NCBI GenBank assembly: GCA_963805645.1
Contig: CAWDVA010000007.1
Span: 743,539 to 807,538 of the forward strand
Reading direction: 5' to 3'
DNA: 64,000 nucleotides
Source: CAVXEH01 sp963805645
GTDB taxonomy: Bacteria > Chloroflexota > Limnocylindria > QHBO01
Below are positions 44,223 through 51,895 of the stretch, in pieces. Under the pieces are notes generated by a model. That model ran no database searches and was not told the DNA's origin. It was given only the letters and a program-made list of their open reading frames with translations. Each line of letters starts with the position of its first letter. Position 1 is the stretch's first letter. The translations under genes were made by a program, and so were the position numbers.

Positions 44223-45931
44223 GCGCGCCGTCCCAGGGCCTTCGCAACGGCGGGACCATCGCCGCGTTCTCCGGCGGCGCCTCGTACGCGCGCCACGCCC
44301 GCCCCGAGGACGTGGATGCCATCTGGCGGATCATCGGTGGGTATGCACAGGAGGGGATCCTGCTTCCCCGCTCCCACGAGGAGATCGCCGACAAGATCGG
44401 CTCGTTCCACGTCGTCGTCCAGGACAGCGAGGTGGTGGGCGTCGCCGCCCTGCGCGACTTCGGCGCCGGCATCGGCGAGCTGCGCTCGCTGTCGGTCGCC
44501 CCCGAGATGCACGGCTACGGCTTCGGCGAGCTCCTGATCCGGGCCGCGGTGGCCCATGCGCGCCGGAGCGGCATCCGCGAGCTGTACGTCATCACCGCCT
44601 CGCCCGGCTACTTCGCACGATTCGGCTGGACCGAGCTTCCCATGGACGACGTCCCCGAAGTCCTCGACGCCGACCGGGCGCCGGACCGTCCACGCCACCT
44701 GTGGAACACGGCCATGCTCCTGCCCCTGGCCGGCGTTCCCCGCCGCATCGATGCGCCGGAGCTCGAGGCGCGCGTCCACCTCCAGGTCTACGGCCGCCAG
44801 CCGCTCACCCTGGTCTCCGGGGACGGCTGCTGGGTCACCGATGACGCGGGCAACCGCTACCTGGACATGGTCGCCGGGATCGCGGTGACGATCCTGGGGC
44901 ATGCCAGCCCCATCGTGGCCGATGCCATCGCCCGCCAGGCCCGTCGCCTGGTCCAGGTCTCGAACCTGTACTACACCCTCCCCCAGCTGGAGCTGGCCGA
45001 CGCGCTCGTGCGCCGCTCGCCGTTCGACCGTGCCTTCTTCGTGAACTCCGGCGCGGAGGCCAACGAGACGGCGCTCAAGCTCGCCCGCCGGCGGGGTCAC
45101 GGACGCGGGGCGACGGAGATCGTGGCCGCCGAGGGCTCGTTCCATGGCCGGACCATGGGCGCCCTGGCCGCCACCGGGCAGGCGAAGTACCGCGAGCCGT
45201 TCGAGCCGCTCCCCGGCGGGTTCCGGCACGTGCCCTTCAACGACGCCGATGCGCTTCGCGACGCCGTGACCGAACGGACCGCGGCGGTGCTCCTGGAGCC
45301 GATCCAGGGCGAGAGCGGGGTCCGTCCGGCGACCGACGCGTTCCTGGCCGCGGCGCGCGAGGCCTGCGACGCCGCCGGGGCGTTGCTGATCTTCGACGAG
45401 GTGCAGACCGGGATGGGCCGCACCGGCTCCTTCTTCGCCTTCTCCCAGACGCCCGTGGTCCCCGACATTGTGACCCTGGCCAAGGGGCTGGGCGGTGGCG
45501 TGCCCATCGGGGCCGTCCTCGTCGCGGAGGCGGCCGCCGCGTTCGAGCGTGGCGACCACGGCACGACGCTGGGCGGCAACCCGCTGGCCTGCGCCGCTGC
45601 GCTCGCCACGCTGGGTGCGCTCGACGAGGACCACCTGATGGACAACGCGCGCGCCCGTGGCGAGGAGCTGGCCATGGGCCTGGCGGGGTTCGTGGACGCC
45701 GGCCTGGCCACCGAGGTGCGCGGTCGCGGGCTCATGCTCGCGCTCGAGACCGCCGGGCCATGGGCGAGGGCGGCCATGGCCGCCGCACGGGACCGCCATG
45801 GCCTGCTGGTCAATGCCACCGGCGATACCACGCTGCGCTTCGTCCCGCCGCTCACCATCGACCGCGGAGAGGTCCGCCAGGTCCTCGAACGCCTGGAGCC
45901 GGCCCTCCGCGAGGCGGCGAGCGCCGCATGA
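44219..45931 (+). CDS. argAD: Fused N-acetylglutamate synthase-like GNAT and acetylornithine aminotransferase
   Basis: 570 residues in one uninterrupted frame. Residues 22-170 are a GNAT domain of the short ArgA kind (SYARHARPEDVDAIWRIIGG; acetyl-CoA loop SLSVAPEMHGYGFGELLI; ASPGYFARFGWTEL). Residues about 180-570 are a complete class III aminotransferase like ArgD: FFVNSGAEANETALKLAR, FDEVQTGMGRTG and the PLP Lys422 in VTLAKGLGGGVPIG. The product would perform steps 1 and 4 of arginine synthesis in one polypeptide. The region between (170-195) reads as a short linker with no internal RBS-plus-start that I can see. Last gene of the operon; it faces asnB. Confidence 0.9.
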   Translation: MSAPSQGLRNGGTIAAFSGGASYARHARPEDVDAIWRIIGGYAQEGILLPRSHEEIADKIGSFHVVVQDSEVVGVAALRDFGAGIGELRSLSVAPEMHGYGFGELLIRAAVAHARRSGIRELYVITASPGYFARFGWTELPMDDVPEVLDADRAPDRPRHLWNTAMLLPLAGVPRRIDAPELEARVHLQVYGRQPLTLVSGDGCWVTDDAGNRYLDMVAGIAVTILGHASPIVADAIARQARRLVQVSNLYYTLPQLELADALVRRSPFDRAFFVNSGAEANETALKLARRRGHGRGATEIVAAEGSFHGRTMGALAATGQAKYREPFEPLPGGFRHVPFNDADALRDAVTERTAAVLLEPIQGESGVRPATDAFLAAAREACDAAGALLIFDEVQTGMGRTGSFFAFSQTPVVPDIVTLAKGLGGGVPIGAVLVAEAAAAFERGDHGTTLGGNPLACAAALATLGALDEDHLMDNARARGEELAMGLAGFVDAGLATEVRGRGLMLALETAGPWARAAMAAARDRHGLLVNATGDTTLRFVPPLTIDRGEVRQVLERLEPALREAASAA

Positions 45932-45957
45932 TGGCCATGGTGCTCGACGGCCCGCGG

Positions 45958-48318
45958 TCAGTTGTTCTGGACCAGGCCGAGAACCCCCTCCACGCCCGGC
46001 AGGCGATCTTCCTCGAGCTCATCGGACGGCGATAGCCAGCGGCCGTCCTCGACACGGCCGACGGGGCGCACGAGGATGGGGGCCGAGCGGCCGCCCGGGG
46101 TCAACGGACGAGGATCATCGGCGAGCGCCCCGGCCAGGACACCGGGGTCGACCGGGCCGGACGTGGCCACGATCTCCGGCCCGGTGAGTGTCTCGCGGAC
46201 GGCCGCCACGCCCACCCCGTCACCACCCAGCGCGGCGGCCAGGCGCTCGACGCGGTGCTGAGCGGCTGGAATGGCGGTCCGCGCCGGCAGCACCAGGACG
46301 TCTCCACCGGCGATCCGGCTCCGGAGCCATTCGGGATCGGCGGGCACGCGCGTGCGAGCGAGCACCGTTCCACCCGGCTCGACGATGAGCAGATGGTGGC
46401 CCGGCATGGGCCTCATGGCCGCGAGGCGCGTTCGCGGCGCGGGGTCGAGCTGCGCCATGACCGCGAGGTCGCCCAGCCGCCGCCAGTCCTCGCCGGGAGC
46501 GCTGGTCACCTCGGCGCGGTCGCGGTCGACGTAGACCCGAAGCCAGAGCTCCATGTTCAGCACTCGCCAGATGAAGAGCGACTCCTCCTGCCGCCCGGCG
46601 CAGATGGCGTCGAACGCATCGGCGATGGCGGCCCCATCCCAGTAGGGGCGCGTCAGGAAGCTCGGCGAGCGCAGGATGCCGCGCACCGCATGGCGCTCGC
46701 GGCGCAGCCAGCGCATCTCGGGGGTCGTGAACCCGATCTTGCTCTTCCGCGTCCGGATCAGCTCCGGCACGTGCCCGCGGATGGCGTCACGGAACACGGT
46801 GCGGCTCAGCCGTCCGCGCATGAGCGAGCGCGCGGGGAGGGAAAGGACGTGCTCGACCAGCTCGATGTCCAGGAACGGCACCCGCGACTCGATGGAGCGC
46901 GACATGGAGATGCGGTCCTCGTAGCGCAGCAGCGAGGGAAGGCTGTAGATGGTGAGGTCCTGCAGCAGGCGCTGCTTCAGATCGTCCCTGACCCGTGGCG
47001 GTGGCACCGGGCGTGGCGGCCCGGCCAGCGACCGCAGGTAGCGCGACGGCTCGACACGCGCCTGGCCGGGGGGCCGCACGAAGCGGCGCAGCAGGGCACG
47101 CAGCTCCTGCCATCCGAGTCCCTGACGCAGCAGCGCGCCGTATCGGCGCTCGCGCAGCAGCTGGCGGAGGTAGACGAAGCGATACGGGACGTAGCCGCCC
47201 AGGAGCTCGTCGCCGCCCTGCCCGTCGAGGAGCACGGTGACCTGTCCCTGTGCCGCCTTCATGACCGCCCACTGGGCATAGGGCCCCGAGCTGACGACCG
47301 GTTCCTCGAGGGTCCACACCAGCTCACCGAGATCGCGGATCAGCTCCGATGACTCGGGGGCGACGTAGCGGGGCTCGGCTCCCGTGCGATCGAGCACCGC
47401 GTCGATCCATGGCCGCTCGTCGATGGGGTCTCCGGGGAAGACCGCCGAGAAGGTCCTCAGCCGATCGCCCACCGCCACGGAATCCGGGGCCTGCTCCCGC
47501 ATCAGCTCGTCGACCGCACAGACGATCGACGAGGAATCGAGGCCGCCGGACAGGCAGGACCCAACCCGGACCTCGGAGACCAGCCTGCGCTCCACCGCGC
47601 GTCGGAAGAGGCGGTACAGCGTGCCCGGGTCCGGATCGCCCGTCTCGGAGAGCCTGGGCGTCCAGTAGCGCTCCATCGTGATGCCGCCGGGGCGGATGGC
47701 GATGAAATGGGCGGGCGGCACCGACGCGATCCCCGCGAAGAAGGTCTCCGCTGCGTGATCGTGAAGGCCGTCGGCAAGGTAGTCGCGGATCGCGCCCACG
47801 TTGGGTTGGAGCGGGAGCTCCCGCGCGGCAAGGAGGGTCCGGATCTCGGAGCCGAACAGGCGGCGATCTCCCAGCCGGGCGTGGTAGAGCGGCTTGATGC
47901 CGAACTGGTCGCGCACCAGCAGCAGGCAGGGCTCGCGGCCCCGGAGGTCCAGCAGCGCGAAGGCAAACATCCCGTTGAAGCGGGCAAAGGCCGCGGGGCC
48001 GTCGTGGGCATAGGCCTGAAGGACGACCTCGGTATCGGTCTCGGTGGCGAACGCCACCCCGCGCCGGCGCAGGTCGTCACGCAGCTCGCGGAAGTTGTAG
48101 ATCTCGCCGTTGTACGCGATATGCAGGCTGCCACCCGCGGTCGACATGGGTTGGTGGCCGCCGGCCACGTCAATGATCGCGAGCCGGCGGCTGGCGAGCG
48201 AAGCCCAGTCGTCGGTGACCTGGCCACCATCGTCGGGCCCGCGATGGACCATGGCGTCGGACATGGCATCCAGCAGCGCCTCCGAGGGCGCCCCCACGAA
48301 CCCCGCAATACCGCACAT
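45958..48318 (-). CDS. asnB: Glutamine-hydrolysing asparagine synthase with extra C-terminal domain
   Basis: 786 residues. Met-Cys2 begins the glutaminase domain (MCGIAGFVG, HRGPDDGG, AYNGEIYNFREL), followed by the AMP-forming synthase domain with SGGLDSSS at 257-264 and LLDGQGGDELLGGYVPYR. The family normally ends near residue 600-650. Here about 184 further residues (603-786) include GHHLLIVEPGGTVLARTRVP and GGDVLVLPARTAIPAAQHRV, which I cannot assign. GGAGGT lies 8 nt before the ATG at 48318. It is 52 bp downstream of murJ, so it may amidate a cell-wall precursor, as mycobacterial/corynebacterial LtsA does, rather than make asparagine. Confidence 0.88.
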   Translation of the reverse strand: MCGIAGFVGAPSEALLDAMSDAMVHRGPDDGGQVTDDWASLASRRLAIIDVAGGHQPMSTAGGSLHIAYNGEIYNFRELRDDLRRRGVAFATETDTEVVLQAYAHDGPAAFARFNGMFAFALLDLRGREPCLLLVRDQFGIKPLYHARLGDRRLFGSEIRTLLAARELPLQPNVGAIRDYLADGLHDHAAETFFAGIASVPPAHFIAIRPGGITMERYWTPRLSETGDPDPGTLYRLFRRAVERRLVSEVRVGSCLSGGLDSSSIVCAVDELMREQAPDSVAVGDRLRTFSAVFPGDPIDERPWIDAVLDRTGAEPRYVAPESSELIRDLGELVWTLEEPVVSSGPYAQWAVMKAAQGQVTVLLDGQGGDELLGGYVPYRFVYLRQLLRERRYGALLRQGLGWQELRALLRRFVRPPGQARVEPSRYLRSLAGPPRPVPPPRVRDDLKQRLLQDLTIYSLPSLLRYEDRISMSRSIESRVPFLDIELVEHVLSLPARSLMRGRLSRTVFRDAIRGHVPELIRTRKSKIGFTTPEMRWLRRERHAVRGILRSPSFLTRPYWDGAAIADAFDAICAGRQEESLFIWRVLNMELWLRVYVDRDRAEVTSAPGEDWRRLGDLAVMAQLDPAPRTRLAAMRPMPGHHLLIVEPGGTVLARTRVPADPEWLRSRIAGGDVLVLPARTAIPAAQHRVERLAAALGGDGVGVAAVRETLTGPEIVATSGPVDPGVLAGALADDPRPLTPGGRSAPILVRPVGRVEDGRWLSPSDELEEDRLPGVEGVLGLVQNN

Positions 48319-48370
48319 CAGCATCTACCTCCAGCGGGCGGGATGGGGCGCTGGTCACAGCGCCGGAGAA

Positions 48371-50014
48371 TCAGGCCTGGCTGCGGGTCCGGCGAACGAG
48401 CTGCCAGATCCGCGGCAGCTCCTCGATACGCAGGAGCCGAGAGACCGCGACATACACAAGCGCGCCGCTGCCCACCAGGCCAGCGAGCAGCACGAGCCGG
48501 CTGAGCGCCCCGACAAGCAGGCCGGGCGCAGCGGCGGTGACGAGCCGCAGGCCGGCCAGCATGGTCAGCCCCGCGGCGATCGACGCCACGCTGGCGAGGA
48601 GCGCCGCCCGCCCGATCGCCGGCGCGTCGATGCTCCCCAGCCGCCGATGCAGCTGCCAGAGCAGGCCCAGCACCTCGATCACGGCGCTGCCGGACAGGGC
48701 CAGGGCGAGGCCGGAGACCCCCATGGGGCCGACCAGCCAGAGCATGAGCACGACGTTCACGGCCACTGCGACCACGGCCCAGACCACCGGCGTCCGGCTG
48801 TCGTGCAGGGCGTAAAAGGCGCGGGCGACCACCTGCACCCACGCGTGGGCGAAGAGGGCAAGGCTGAAGTACAGCAGCGCATCCGCCGTGGCTCGTGCTG
48901 CCGTGGCGCCGAAGGCACCGTACTGGTAGAAGACCGCGGTCGTCGGCTCGTGCAGGACGACCAGCACGGCCGTCAGCGGAGCCGCCACGAAGAACATGAT
49001 CCGAAGGCTGGTGGCGACCTGCCGTCGCACCTCGTCGACGCGTCCCACCGCGGCCGTCCGGGAGAGGGTCGGGAAGAGGGCGATCGCCACGCTGACCCCC
49101 ACCAGCACCACGGGAACCTGCGACAGCTGGAAGGCGTAGTTGAAGCTCGTCACGCTCCCGATGGGAAGCGTGCTGGCCAGCACGGTGCTGATGATGAAGT
49201 TGGCCTGCGTGGCAGCCAGGCCTAGCGTGCGGGGCGCCATCAGGCGCGCCACCTCCCGGACACCCGGGTGCCACAGGCTGATAGTCAGCTGGTATCGACC
49301 GCTGAATCGCAGCAGCCTCGGGAGCTGAACGAGCAGGTGGCCAAGGGCGCCAACCGCCACGCCGACGGCCAGGGCCTCGACGCCCAGCACGGGAGCCAGG
49401 AACACGGCGGCGGCGATGATCGCCAGGTTGTAGACGAGGGGCGCCAGCGTCGGGACCGCGAACTCGTCGTAGCCGTTCAGGATCGCGCTCACCACGGCGC
49501 CGAGCCCGATGAAGAATGGGCTCAGCAGCATGAGGCGCGTGAGGCGGACCGTCAGCGCTGTGGTCGGCGCGTCGAAGCCCGGGGCCACGAGCGGCACGAA
49601 GACCGGTGCGAAGACCGCCATGACGAGGGAGACCAGGGCCAGGGCCAGGACCACCAGGTTCACGACGCTGCTGGCCACCTGCCACGCCTCCGTCTCGTTC
49701 TCGCGTGCGCGGTACGTCACGAAGACCGGGATGAAGGCGGTGAACAGCGTGCCGGCCACGACGAGCTGGAAGATGGTGTCCGGGATGCGGAATGCCGCGA
49801 AGTAGGCGTCTAGCTCGCGGGAGGTCCCGAACTGCGCACCGATGACCGCGAGCCGTACCCAGCCGAGGACCCGGCTTGCCAGGTTGCCGACCAGCAGGAT
49901 CAGGCTGGCGGTGACCACAACCGACGCGCCCCCTCGACGAAGCGGACCCCGGGGAGCGTGCGACCCGGTCCCGGGGCGCGGGACCGGGGAGTCCTTCGGA
50001 TCCGGGTCGTTCAC
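48371..50014 (-). CDS. murJ: Lipid II flippase MurJ (MviN)
   Basis: 547 residues with 14 predicted helices after a short Pro-rich cytoplasmic tail. Family signatures are NLASRVLGWVRLAVIGAQFG, LDAYFAAFRIPDTIFQLVVA and GTLFTAFIPVF at the N-terminus, plus ALFPTLSRTAAVGRVDEVR in the middle. It flips the peptidoglycan precursor lipid II across the membrane. GTG start with no clear Shine-Dalgarno site. The asnB gene follows on the same strand, suggesting co-transcription. Confidence 0.92.
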   Translation of the reverse strand: MNDPDPKDSPVPRPGTGSHAPRGPLRRGGASVVVTASLILLVGNLASRVLGWVRLAVIGAQFGTSRELDAYFAAFRIPDTIFQLVVAGTLFTAFIPVFVTYRARENETEAWQVASSVVNLVVLALALVSLVMAVFAPVFVPLVAPGFDAPTTALTVRLTRLMLLSPFFIGLGAVVSAILNGYDEFAVPTLAPLVYNLAIIAAAVFLAPVLGVEALAVGVAVGALGHLLVQLPRLLRFSGRYQLTISLWHPGVREVARLMAPRTLGLAATQANFIISTVLASTLPIGSVTSFNYAFQLSQVPVVLVGVSVAIALFPTLSRTAAVGRVDEVRRQVATSLRIMFFVAAPLTAVLVVLHEPTTAVFYQYGAFGATAARATADALLYFSLALFAHAWVQVVARAFYALHDSRTPVVWAVVAVAVNVVLMLWLVGPMGVSGLALALSGSAVIEVLGLLWQLHRRLGSIDAPAIGRAALLASVASIAAGLTMLAGLRLVTAAAPGLLVGALSRLVLLAGLVGSGALVYVAVSRLLRIEELPRIWQLVRRTRSQA

Positions 50015-50360
50015 GATCGGTCAGCGGCCTCGTTGACGCAGGGCCGCGACGATCATCGGCGGCTGCGGGGAGCGTGGCCCGGACGGAGGCGCCATGGCGG
50101 CGGATTGAGAGCCACGGCGCGAGGACCACGTCGGTGGTTGTATCTGCCGCGCCTGAATCTCACCGCATGGTGAGGTGAAGAGTCAGAAACATCCGTTCTC
50201 GCCGCGACCGTGCCGCTCGGCCGGGCAAACGGGCCCCTCAGCCTGCCCCTGCGTGACCTGTGTCACTGGTCACGCCCTCAAGGAACGCTTCAGCCTGAGG
50301 CATTGATGCGCTGATGCCGCGCGGCGTCCCCGCGACGACGTCATAAGGAGGCACGACACC
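50015..50360. other. 346-bp divergent region between murJ and the ferredoxin-oxidoreductase operon
   Basis: Besides the CRP/FNR-type palindrome at 50251-50275, it holds CTCACC (50159-50164) and GGTGAG (50169-50174), an inverted repeat with a 4-nt centre that could be an operator for murJ. A strong AAGGAGG is placed before the ATG at 50361. No coding potential or RNA gene was recognised. Confidence 0.4.
50251..50275 (+). promoter_or_regulatory. CRP/FNR-family-like palindrome upstream of the pseudo-receiver/kor operon
   Basis: GCGTGACC (50251-50258) and GGTCACGC (50268-50275) are perfect 8-bp inverted arms. Inside, GTGA-N6-TCAC (50253-50266) is the exact core of the CRP-type consensus. It lies about 95-110 bp before the ATG at 50361, a plausible activator position. 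No CRP or FNR gene is in the window. Confidence 0.5.
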
Positions 50361-50759
50361 ATGACCCGCGTCCTGATCGTCAACCGCGACCTTTCGGCCG
50401 CGGACCGCATCGCCACCGAGCTTCGCGCCAGCGGCTACGAGACCGAGCAGTGCGGCGGCCCGCAGCAGGAGCCCTGCCCCATCGTGGGGGAGCTCCCCTG
50501 CCCGCTTGTCGACCGCGCGGATGTCCTCGTCTATGACGCCCACGTCGCGGGCGACGGCGAGGCCGGCCACCGGCTGGTGAGCCACCTGCGCGACGTCTAC
50601 GCCGATCTTCCGGTGGTCCTCACCTCGACCGACGCGACGCTCCGCTGGGTGGAGCGGACCGGCCCGGAGCGGGTCTTCCCGCTGGGACCCGACCCTGAGC
50701 CGGGCGAGCTGCGCGCCGCCATCGAGACCGCGCTCGAAGACCAGGGAATGGCCGTGTGA
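50361..50759 (+). CDS. Pseudo-receiver-domain protein with three evenly spaced cysteines
   Basis: 132 residues with a CheY-like start (TRVLIVNRDLSAADRIATEL), a strand ending in VLVYDAHV (possible phospho-acceptor Asp59) and PVVLTSTDA. The acidic pair after strand 1 is weakened (NRD) and the conserved Lys is missing. Between strand 2 and helix 2 lies an insertion with Cys31, Cys39 and Cys47 (C-x7-C-x7-C), possibly a metal or redox site. AAGGAGG precedes the ATG. Its stop overlaps korA by GTGA, so it is probably functionally tied to the oxidoreductase. Confidence 0.72.
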   Translation: MTRVLIVNRDLSAADRIATELRASGYETEQCGGPQQEPCPIVGELPCPLVDRADVLVYDAHVAGDGEAGHRLVSHLRDVYADLPVVLTSTDATLRWVERTGPERVFPLGPDPEPGELRAAIETALEDQGMAV

Positions 50760-51895
50760 CGAGGCGCCCCACGGCGCCCGCAGCCATGCCCGTGCGCGAG
50801 TACCTCGACGGCAACGCCGCCATCGTGCGGGGTGCGTTGGCCGCCGGCTGCACGTTCTTCGCCGGCTATCCGATCACGCCGGCCTCCGGGATCCTGATGG
50901 CGATGATGGCGGAGCTGCCACGACGGGGCGGGATCGCCATCCAGGGCGAGGACGAGATCGCGTCGATCGGGATGTGCATCGGTGCGGCCATGACCGGGGC
51001 CCGGGCCATGACCGCGACGAGCGGCCCGGGGATCAGCCTGTACTCGGAAAGCATTGGGCTGGCGGTGATGGGCGAGGTGCCGCTCGTCATCGTCGACGTC
51101 CAGCGGCTGGGGCCGGCGACCGGCGGCGCGACGAGCGTGGGCTCCGGCGACGTCCAGTTCGTCCGCTGGGGCACCTCGGGCGGGTACCCGATCATCGCCC
51201 TTGCGCCGGCCAGCGTGGCGGAGTGCTACACGCTCACCGCGCGCGCCTTCGACCTCGCGGAGCGGTTCCGCTGCCCCGTCTTCGTGCTCACCGACAAGGA
51301 GATCGCGATGACCCTGGCCACCGTCGAGGCGGAGGCCTTCGGTCCCGTCGCGGTCCATGACCGCGTACTGGCGACCAGCGGAGCGCCGTACCGCTTCGAG
51401 CCGGCCGGCGACGTGCCGCCCCTCCATCGCTATGGGCTGGGCGACACGATCCGCTTCACCGGCTCGACCCACGACACCGGAGCGGTCATCACCAAGCACC
51501 CGCCCACCGTGGCCGCGCTCAACCGCCACCTCGCCGCCAAGATCGAGGAGCACCTCGACGAGCTCGAGCTCGTCACGGCGGACCTGCAGCCCGGCGCCGG
51601 CACCCTGGTGGTTTCCTACGGGGTGACGGCCGGCGCCGCCCGCCTGGCCGTGGCGCAGGCGCGCGCGGGCGGCCGAGCGGTATCGCACCTGGTGATCGCT
51701 TCCCTCTGGCCGGTGCCAGAGGCCGCCATCGGCGCGGCGCTGGAGGGAACCGACCGGGTGATCGTTCCCGAGCTCAACCTGGGCCAGTACCGCCGGGAGA
51801 TCGAGCGCCTGGCGGGAGCGCGCACGGTGGTGGGGATCAACCGGGTCGACGGCGAGCTCATCGGCGTCGACGAGATCGCCGAGGCGATCCGATGA
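50756..51895 (+). CDS. korA: 2-oxoacid:ferredoxin oxidoreductase, alpha subunit
   Basis: 379 residues of the pyruvate/2-oxoglutarate:ferredoxin oxidoreductase alpha chain: REYLDGNAAIVRGALAAGC, FFAGYPITPASGILMAMMA, GEDEIASIGMCIGAAMTGAR, ATSGPGISLYSESIGLAVMG, and a C-terminal transketolase-like domain (SHLVIASLWPVPEAAI, VPELNLGQYRREIERL). The YPITP motif contacts thiamine diphosphate and substrate. Oxidises a 2-oxoacid, probably 2-oxoglutarate, to the acyl-CoA while reducing ferredoxin. GTG start overlaps the pseudo-receiver gene; the stop overlaps the beta-gamma gene. Confidence 0.92.
   Translation: MTRRPTAPAAMPVREYLDGNAAIVRGALAAGCTFFAGYPITPASGILMAMMAELPRRGGIAIQGEDEIASIGMCIGAAMTGARAMTATSGPGISLYSESIGLAVMGEVPLVIVDVQRLGPATGGATSVGSGDVQFVRWGTSGGYPIIALAPASVAECYTLTARAFDLAERFRCPVFVLTDKEIAMTLATVEAEAFGPVAVHDRVLATSGAPYRFEPAGDVPPLHRYGLGDTIRFTGSTHDTGAVITKHPPTVAALNRHLAAKIEEHLDELELVTADLQPGAGTLVVSYGVTAGAARLAVAQARAGGRAVSHLVIASLWPVPEAAIGAALEGTDRVIVPELNLGQYRREIERLAGARTVVGINRVDGELIGVDEIAEAIR

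Noticed and set aside
45928..46035. A short open frame overlapping the argAD stop by ATGA, in the place where argF might follow
   Set aside because: Only 35 codons, no resemblance to ornithine carbamoyltransferase, and almost entirely antisense to the asnB 3' end.
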